Assembly (NCBI RefSeq): GCF_000003815.2
Contig: NC_049994.1
Span: 15,470,409-15,534,408 of the forward strand
Direction of reading: 5' to 3'
Source: Branchiostoma floridae
Taxonomy: Eukaryota > Chordata > Leptocardii > Amphioxiformes > Branchiostomatidae
Length of the DNA: 64,000 bases
Part shown: positions 57,991 through 64,000 of the stretch, piece by piece
How the letters are laid out: each line of letters starts with the position of its first letter
Numbering within the stretch: position 1 is the stretch's first letter
Made by a program: the position numbers and the translations under genes
Notes under the pieces: generated by a model
Seen by the model: only the letters and a program-made list of their open reading frames with translations
Database searches by the model: none
What the model was told of the DNA's origin: nothing

Positions 57991-58819
57991 TTAAGGCTTT
58001 TCCAGAATTCTGGTTCAAATACAGTTAAGTTATATGAGGATATATCTGGCAATATGACAGATAATATTTAGAGGTAAAACTTTCATTCGGTCACTTGTAG
58101 TGCATTGAGTCTCGGGTCAGTTGGGATGAACCAATAAGATAAAACCTCCTAGATCTGGTCAGGTTAATCAAGCTGTCTAAAGTGTATTGACTGAGATACA
58201 TACGATTCTCCAAACTGAGGGTACTCAATCGGTAATCACTGGTAGAGTATTGCGTGATTTGTTTTGGGTAGTTGGTTTGATCCGGAAGTATCACATCGGT
58301 CACCTGGAAACCCCCATGCAGACCGTAAAACACGAGAAACCCTCGCCAAAATGAGTACTTAGAAGGTCAACTTTGACGGAACGAATCTCGTCTTCAACTA
58401 CTTTTTGAAATCTCAACTGATCTACACACGGTTGCCTGACTCTTTTAGATCACGGGGACACATATAATAGCTCGATTTGACGTATCGTGACTGTGCTACG
58501 ACTTATTGAATGGAGTCTTCTATGTACTCAAAATGGCGCGCCACAGCCTCCAGAAAAGCTCCATTGTCTCAGGACAGGAATTTGCCAGAATTGCTTCTTC
58601 AAGTTCTTGACAAAAATTTCACTGGGAGAAAATGTATTTTGTAAGATTTCATTGACAAATGTAACATCAGAATTTGCATCATAGGCTGAAGAATGTTCAA
58701 AGCTCAAGACAGCCTTGTTCTGCATAATTACAGGTTGCAAAAATTATGATCATCGTTATCATTCCACTCTGCATTTATAACAGCACCACTAAACCAATCA
58801 TGCCGCAATAACAATAAGA

Positions 58820-59161
58820 CCCCGTTCACACTCAAAAGAAAACGATTCAAATTCGAATAAAATGACCCAATCCGAATAAGTTATTGCAGTGTGAACGCTC
58901 CCAACTCACTTGGATTTCGTCGAAACGAATCCTTTGGGATCCACCTCGGGGGGTGGATAGAACTGCGCTGCGGGGAGTCCGATTCAGGCAGTGTGAACGC
59001 GCAAGTGGATAGGATTCCATCTGGTTCCGGGTGTGACGCCATACATCCGGGAACTTGCGGTCATAGTTCGCATCGTGCGGGAAACGCAACACACGCCAGG
59101 TTGCTTCGTTTTTCAGCTTGGAGAACATTTTTATCTGAGTTGCTTTTTTGTGTGAACGGGG
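58820..59161. mobile_element. MITE with CCCCGTTCACA ends
   Basis: It starts CCCCGTTCACACTC and ends GTGTGAACGGGG. Internal GCAGTGTGAACGC and GGATT motifs occur in both orientations. No coding capacity is present; the frames over it are chance. Confidence 0.7.
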
Positions 59162-59292
59162 GGGGATGATATACACATGAATGTGTTGTTTGTTTTCCGT
59201 GTTGTATATTTGATGTGAAACTGAAAATAGCTGTTCTAAAAATATAGCTAGATGAAGAGGTGACAACAAATACATTGTCAGGAATCAAATAT

Positions 59293-59512
59293 AGAGACTG
59301 CTTAGCCTCCATAGCAGGCTCTCTGGGGCCTTTTTTCTGTCTTTTTTTGCTCACTTTGCTGGCCATTTCTCTTTGTACCGGGTCGCTTGACCATTGGCCC
59401 AATGACCAAGCGACCCACTTCAAAAAGAAATGGCCAGCAAAAGTGTATTATGAGAAAAAAAACGACGAAACTAGGCCCACAGAGCCTGCTGTGGAGGCTA
59501 GAGACTGCTAAG
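59293..59512. mobile_element. Near-perfect hairpin MITE (~220 bp)
   Basis: The left half (TTAGCCTCCATAGCAGGCTC, then TTTGCTGGCCATTTCT, then GGGTCGCTTG) is mirrored by the right half (CAAGCGACCC, AGAAATGGCCAGCAAA, GAGCCTGCTGTGGAGGCTA). The loop is only about ten bases, so the element can form an almost continuous hairpin. Confidence 0.85.
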
Positions 59513-59519
59513 AATTACA

Positions 59520-60700
59520 GTGAGTGAGGAAAAAGATGTAGTGTTTCTGGTCACCCTAGCAATTTCAAACCTGTCGACCCTAGCCTTTTTTTGTTGATTG
59601 CTGGTACATAAAATTTTTTATCTGACATTGGCGTTATGGATAGGTTCTCAACATTCTGTTGCAAAATATTATATAACTTATAAGATTGTGCTTGTTTTGT
59701 AGCATGTCTATACCTGTACGATAAAAACATGATGTTAAAAATACCAGTTTAAGTCACCAGTACCTAGCACAATTTTTTCAGAACTACTAGTAAATCAGAA
59801 ACACAACTTTAATTTTCCTTGGAAACAATAGGAATTGTCTGTTCCTGATAAGAGAAATTGTTGTTTATTACACTTCATCAAAGAATCTAAGACTCTAATG
59901 TAACCATTACTAACCAATTAAGCTAGTAGTTAATCATGTCTTTTTGAATTTGTAAACCTGTGTTGAAAAATGGCTCAAATTTTAGTCAAAATGTTCTGAA
60001 TCCTCCACTAATTCAATGTGCTGAAACTAAATCTTTATAAATTGTGCATTTGAAATCATGAGGTACTTACCCAAGGTGTGGCATTAGATCAGAATAACAA
60101 TAGCTATAGGGGGAAGTAATACAGGCAGGACTATTGTAGGGGGGAGGGGGTTGGTTCCGGGGACATCCACCTTCCATGGTGCTAGTTTTCGAGAATTTTA
60201 AGTTAAAATGGTGCATTCTAAGGTATCCTGAAGGGCAAAATTACTGTCAGAGAGGACAGTTGAAGACTGTGACCACAAATGACCTGGTAGCATCCCTGGT
60301 CAATCAGAATTTCATGCTTGTCAGAGGATCTGCTTCCCAGTGTAAGGGCTTTGAGCGTCCAATTTCTTGTTATTTTAAGAAAAGCACATCCAACTGACAC
60401 CCTGACGCATGCCTGGCTAAAAGCCTGGCTAACTTATTCCACTTAATATGTTAAAATATAATTTTTCTTCCTAATTGCTAACTTCCTCATTCAGCCAAAG
60501 TATGAACTTGGGTCTGCTGCGTAGAGAACCATATGCAGACAATTAATACTAATAGTTCCTGAGGACTTCCTCATTGTATTTTGTAAGCATGACTGTCCAC
60601 AATACACACTCCCTTCGTCCAAATAACGCCGTCAGTCTATGTGGATGACCAGTTATCTTTTCCGAAAGTCCTAAGAATGTAAACCATTTTTGTCCCTGCT
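59520..60700. other. No gene recognised
   Basis: AT-rich sequence with no convincing exon, RNA gene or intact mobile element. A G-run of moderate length lies near 60140-60150. Confidence 0.5.
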
Positions 60701-60701
60701 T

Positions 60702-60912
60702 ACTCTCCAAGCAGAGGTTGGGCTTCAGTTTGTGTTTTATGTGTTTTTATAGGCATAATTGTTGTCAGGCTTTGTATTTTGTCAGGTATTCTTTTTGCAT
60801 TTGACTTTGAGGAGAAACAGGACCTCCAACACCTATATAGGATAGAAAGTCTGATAAAAATACCAGTAGCAAGCCAGTGTTTAACATTTTGTCTAACCTT
60901 TGCTTGGAAAGT
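60702..60912. mobile_element. MITE, CTCCAAGCAGAGGTTAGG family
   Basis: It starts ACTCTCCAAGCAGAGGTTGG and ends CTAACCTTTGCTTGGAAAGT. It shares TTTTTATAGGC and CTGATAAAAA blocks with the copies at 8481, 9918 and 62785. Confidence 0.7.
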
Positions 60913-61142
60913 ACTAGTACTGTAGTAGTGTCCACTGTCAGTGGAAACACTAATGTGTCGTAAAAGCTGGCTGGTCAGAAAGCGTTACCTTTTTCTACCC
61001 CAACATCTGCTTGGTGATTTATTACCTCGTTCCGTTTACTCTCAGTTGTTTACAGGGGGATTGGTGAGGTTACAATAGCTTGGGGTTTGTGTAGGATTTG
61101 CAGATGTGTTTTATTCCCTGCTTACCTGTGTGTGCTGTTGGG

Positions 61143-61205
61143 ATATAATAATCTTTATTGCAAATTCATGCCCGAGGGCTAATTGCATACAGGGTAAGGT
61201 AGTAG
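61143..61205 (-). mobile_element. LINE-type 3' tail (minus)
   Basis: On the minus strand it reads TTAGCCCTCGGGCATGAATT, then TGCAATAAAGATTATTATAT. A GC hairpin followed by AATAAAGATTATTAT is a common end of CR1-like elements. Confidence 0.5.
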
Positions 61206-61409
61206 TGGTATACATAAACATACTTAACAAAGAAGGGAAATGATAATCATAGATAAATAAAAAGGGAATAACGTCTAAACTAAATCAATTTCTACTTAAG
61301 CTTATTGATGGGTGTGACTTCTTTTCCGTATGCAGTAAAAGATGAATTGTCCAACATTTTCATATATAAAGGGGTTGGACGACTTAAGCAAGAAGATGGA
61401 TATATGTTG

Positions 61410-61465
61410 CTGTTGGCCGACAGGGCTTACCAGTATAAATAAAGGTGAACTGAACTGAACTGATG
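61410..61465 (+). mobile_element. LINE/SINE-type 3' tail (plus)
   Basis: GGGCTTACCAGTATAAATAA continues AGGTGAACTGAACTGAACTG, ending in a short (TGAAC)n repeat. Such tails mark the 3' end of non-LTR retrotransposons. It lies next to the minus-strand tail at 61143. Confidence 0.5.
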
Positions 61466-61751
61466 ATGCAATCTCCATGGACAATTGCAGCTTTAAAAAG
61501 TGTCAATAGACGTCATCACCCAGCAGAACTTCTACACAGTTCAGTGTTTATGTTTGAGCAAGTTGTGGCTGATTTGCTTGCCAGAGATGCTTATCTTCAA
61601 TAGGGGGTTGTGCAGGTGTGTAAAGCCAAGAGACCCAGGTGATAGCCTCTTCATGGAAGTGAACCCAACCCACTCGTGTTCAGAAGACCTAGCTCTCCCT
61701 TTAGATAGTAGACTTTGAGCAAGGCTGGCTTTTATTTTATTTTATTTAAAT

Positions 61752-61925
61752 CGCAGAACCCACAAATTTAGAAAAGGTGGGGCTTTTTGTCTCCCGCTGC
61801 TTCCAAAAAAGAAGTCAAACCCAACCTGTTTAGAAATAGCCAACACTAGTATGAGTGTAGAATATTGTTCATGACTGTCCATTGTCACTATATGTTTATA
61901 CCATGTACTTGCAAATAAACTTCTT
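61752..61925 (+). repeat. Dispersed repeat, copy 2 (partner at 40850-41045)
   Basis: It carries the same ordered blocks as the copy in the B/C spacer, ending GCAAATAAACTTCTTTATTT. It is probably a retroelement 3' end. Confidence 0.65.
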
Positions 61926-62112
61926 TATTTTATGGGGAAGAGAAATGCTAGTTCTTTGGTTTTAAAGTTGGCTTAGGTTCTGTAATGTCAAAGTTTGCTT
62001 AGAAAAGTAGTTGCTGTGAAAGGGAGTTTCGCCCTGCCATGAGGCTAGTGAACCACCCCCTATTATACAAAATAGAAGCTGCTTGAAGTTACAGGAGGCT
62101 ACAAAATAAACC

Positions 62113-62466
62113 CAGGGCTAGAAATTCATTTTTGGGATTAGGTGCACTGGTGCACTCAGCTTAAAAAATTGGATGCACTAAAAAAAATTTGGGTGTACCA
62201 CTTAAATTTAAGTAATAACCTAATAATAAAACTGAGTTACAAGCTATCAAATTCTTAAACAAGTACCATGACAGACATTTCCATCATCTTTCTAACTTAG
62301 ATGTCAAGAATATGTTGTATACTAGTATACTTTTATAGCTTTACATACATAAGTTAATATACCTAAGAAAATATTTGGGTGCATCCTGTGCACCCACAGA
62401 AAATAATTGGGTGCACAGCTTCAATTTTGGGTGCAACTGGGTGCACACGCTCCCAGTATTTTGAGC
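62113..62466. mobile_element. MITE, CAGGGCTMGAAAT ends, degraded right end
   Basis: It starts CAGGGCTAGAAATTC and ends near AGTATTTTGAGC. The interior is rich in GGTGCACT and GTGCACCC in both orientations. The ends belong to the family of 9307 and 63369 while the interior is different. Confidence 0.5.
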
Positions 62467-62784
62467 ACTTAAACCATTTTCACTGTAAACTTGGATGACT
62501 TGCAAATCAGCCGTGATAAAAAGGTCACACTTCCTGTCCACCTGCTGCTACAGCTTCAGAGCCACTGCTGGGTAATCAAATATTTCCTCAATAGTCAAGG
62601 AATCGTATAGATTAAGAATAAGAGATGATATCTTATTATGTTTTGTGTGTTTGTTGTCTTTTATAGCATACCAGTACTTATCTACTTAGCTGCCTTGTCC
62701 CCCCAACGACCTGGAGGTCAAGGGACTTCACAAACCAACATTGACATCAAGGGCCACACAAATCCAGGCCACTTTGTATTCACA

Positions 62785-62925
62785 AAATGACTGTTTTTTA
62801 AATGTTTTTAGGCTTTTTTATTGGCCACCAGACATAGAGAAAATGGCAGAAAATGAAAAGCCTGATAAAAACTCCTTGGAATGTCAGAAAACAGCTGGAG
62901 CCTGACCTCTCCTCGAAGAGTACTC
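62785..62925. mobile_element. MITE, CTCCAAGCAGAGGTTAGG family, left-truncated
   Basis: TTTTTAGGCTTTTTTATTGG, AAAAGCCTGATAAAAA and GAGCCTGACCTCTCC occur in the order of the 9918 copy. The right end is GAAGAGTACTC; the left end is missing. Confidence 0.5.
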
Positions 62926-63368
62926 AATGATCACAGTCTAGTTGAGAGAGGGCCTAAATAATGTCCACTTAACCTTACCATAAGTTAAATGCTTTTGGTG
63001 GTCTTCTACCCCCTAAGTTCAAGTTGGTAAGCTGATACCAGCACGGGTGTGAGAGATGTGAGAAGGGGGTGCTAATCTCTGGTTATCTGAGCATCACCAC
63101 AGCTGTACTCACAGGAACTCACTCAAATATTAACCAGGATTTCCTCACAATGTTGATCCAAGGTGGGAGACACAAGGAGATCAGAGAGGACTCTTCAACC
63201 ACTGTGGTTAGCAAGCGAAAGGATTGAGCCAGAGGTCACTAACGAGGCTGGCACTCAGGCTTGCCATTGCCATGCCCTTTTTTCAATAACTAAAATGGTT
63301 AGCCCATGGGTGCAAGCTTCCATCCTGAGCGCTACATACGAGTTACCACTTATTGGCACTTCCAGTAA

Positions 63369-63705
63369 CAGGGCTCGAAATACTTTTTTCTGCATCCCTG
63401 CACTGGTGCAGGTAACATTAAAAATTATCTGCACCAGACAAATTTTACCTGCACCACTTTGAATTTAGGAAGTATGGATCATACTAAAATTGTTCAGGAA
63501 CCATTGTTTTTTTTTTTCTTTCATACTTTATAGGTGGAAACAGCCAATGTAGCTAAGAACAATCCATATACACCTACATTATAGGACATTTATGTATAAA
63601 ACCCAGTACATAGACCAGTGCAGGTTAGGTGCAGGTAGACACCAAAAATACCTGCACAGCTCCAATTTTACCTGCATACACATGTATGTGCTATTAAGAG
63701 CCCTG
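63369..63705. mobile_element. MITE, CAGGGCTCGAAATA family, copy of 9307-9654
   Basis: It starts CAGGGCTCGAAATACTTTTT and matches 9307-9654 almost base for base until an eroded right end AGAGCCCTG. It lacks the ~30 bp flanking repeat seen at 9307. Confidence 0.75.
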
Positions 63706-63846
63706 AATAAGATTTTTAAGCCAAAACAAATGAAACCTTCTTGATTTGTTGCATCATGAACAGGGATCAGGTCTAAGTCCAAAACATGCAGTAGAAATCC
63801 AAACAAACCTGTTCTACACCAATGTTATTGTTTTGAGATAAGGAAG

Positions 63847-63876
63847 CCCCCCCCTCCCCCCCCCCCCCCACCCCCG
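63847..63876. repeat. Poly-C run
   Basis: A C-rich homopolymer of nearly 30 bases with a few interruptions. No gene is seen from here to the right edge. Confidence 0.9.
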
Positions 63877-64000
63877 GTCAATTCACACCACTTCTTCCCA
63901 CCGCCCCATATTGTTATTCTGATCTCAGTTCACACCTTGGCTAAGTACATCATTATTTCAGATGTACTAGCAAGATTGGTTCAAGATACAATTTTCAGAT

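Larger units (their letters stand above)
53810..58562. mobile_element. Large composite inverted-repeat element (~4.75 kb)
   Basis: The segment GCGCGCCATTTTGAGTACAT, continuing AGAAGACTCCATTCAATCAG, at 53825-53880 recurs inverted at 58486-58545. Weaker homology extends inward (CGTCAAATC..ATATGTCC against the matching blocks). Inside, a satellite array on the left (54259-55375) faces an inverted array on the right (57275-57990), with LINE pieces between. No transposase was recognised. The whole could be a foldback or non-autonomous DNA element that captured a satellite, or a rearranged satellite locus. Confidence 0.6.

Overview
The window looks like nuclear DNA of an invertebrate chordate, most likely amphioxus (Branchiostoma). 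The reasons are: intron-rich genes with GT-AG introns; a head-to-head LASP1/RPL23 pair that is also adjacent and divergent in vertebrates; a very high load of short inverted-repeat elements, SINE/LINE scraps and CA/GT microsatellites; and a tandem family of somatomedin-B / seven-transmembrane receptors of a kind expanded in amphioxus. The species call is inference. No bacterial, organellar or viral features are seen.

Layout. 1-14.4 kb: non-coding, probably the first large intron and flank of the LASP1-like gene, with minisatellites, microsatellites and several short inverted-repeat transposon families. 14.4-17.9 kb: LASP1-like (minus, first two coding exons) and RPL23 (plus, complete, five exons, 140 aa) share a ~210 bp bidirectional promoter. 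18.25-51.84 kb: a receptor cluster. Gene A (plus, 20.07-28.85 kb), gene B (plus, 30.60-38.82 kb) and gene C (minus, 49.78-41.60 kb) are paralogues whose exons join in frame to 1563, 1642 and 1416 codons. Genes A and C lie on an inverted duplication of about 10 kb whose outer ends are near 18.26 and 51.84 kb. 51.8-53.1 kb: no recognised gene except one possible first exon at 53.05 kb. 53.8-58.6 kb: a large composite inverted-repeat element holding two oppositely oriented arrays of a 134-142 bp satellite built on a near-palindrome, with LINE fragments in the centre. 58.8-64 kb: further MITEs, LINE tails and short repeats.

The most unusual content is the receptor trio. Each protein reads: short basic cytoplasmic N-terminus; one hydrophobic signal-anchor; long acidic, Ser/Thr-rich stalk with dibasic sites; two discoidin (F5/8 type C)-like domains; small linker modules; two somatomedin-B domains; a Cys-rich region; seven membrane segments of the secretin/adhesion type; and a short tail. 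No GPS cleavage motif is visible. The paralogues differ most in the stalk and in patches of the ectodomain, while the 7TM exon is nearly identical and mosaic between copies, which suggests gene conversion. Gene A carries an extra intron at a site that is unbroken exon in B and C; that intron contains a tRNA-derived SINE. Gene B has seven copies of a 27-residue repeat in the stalk. A cell-surface recognition role is plausible but not shown by sequence.
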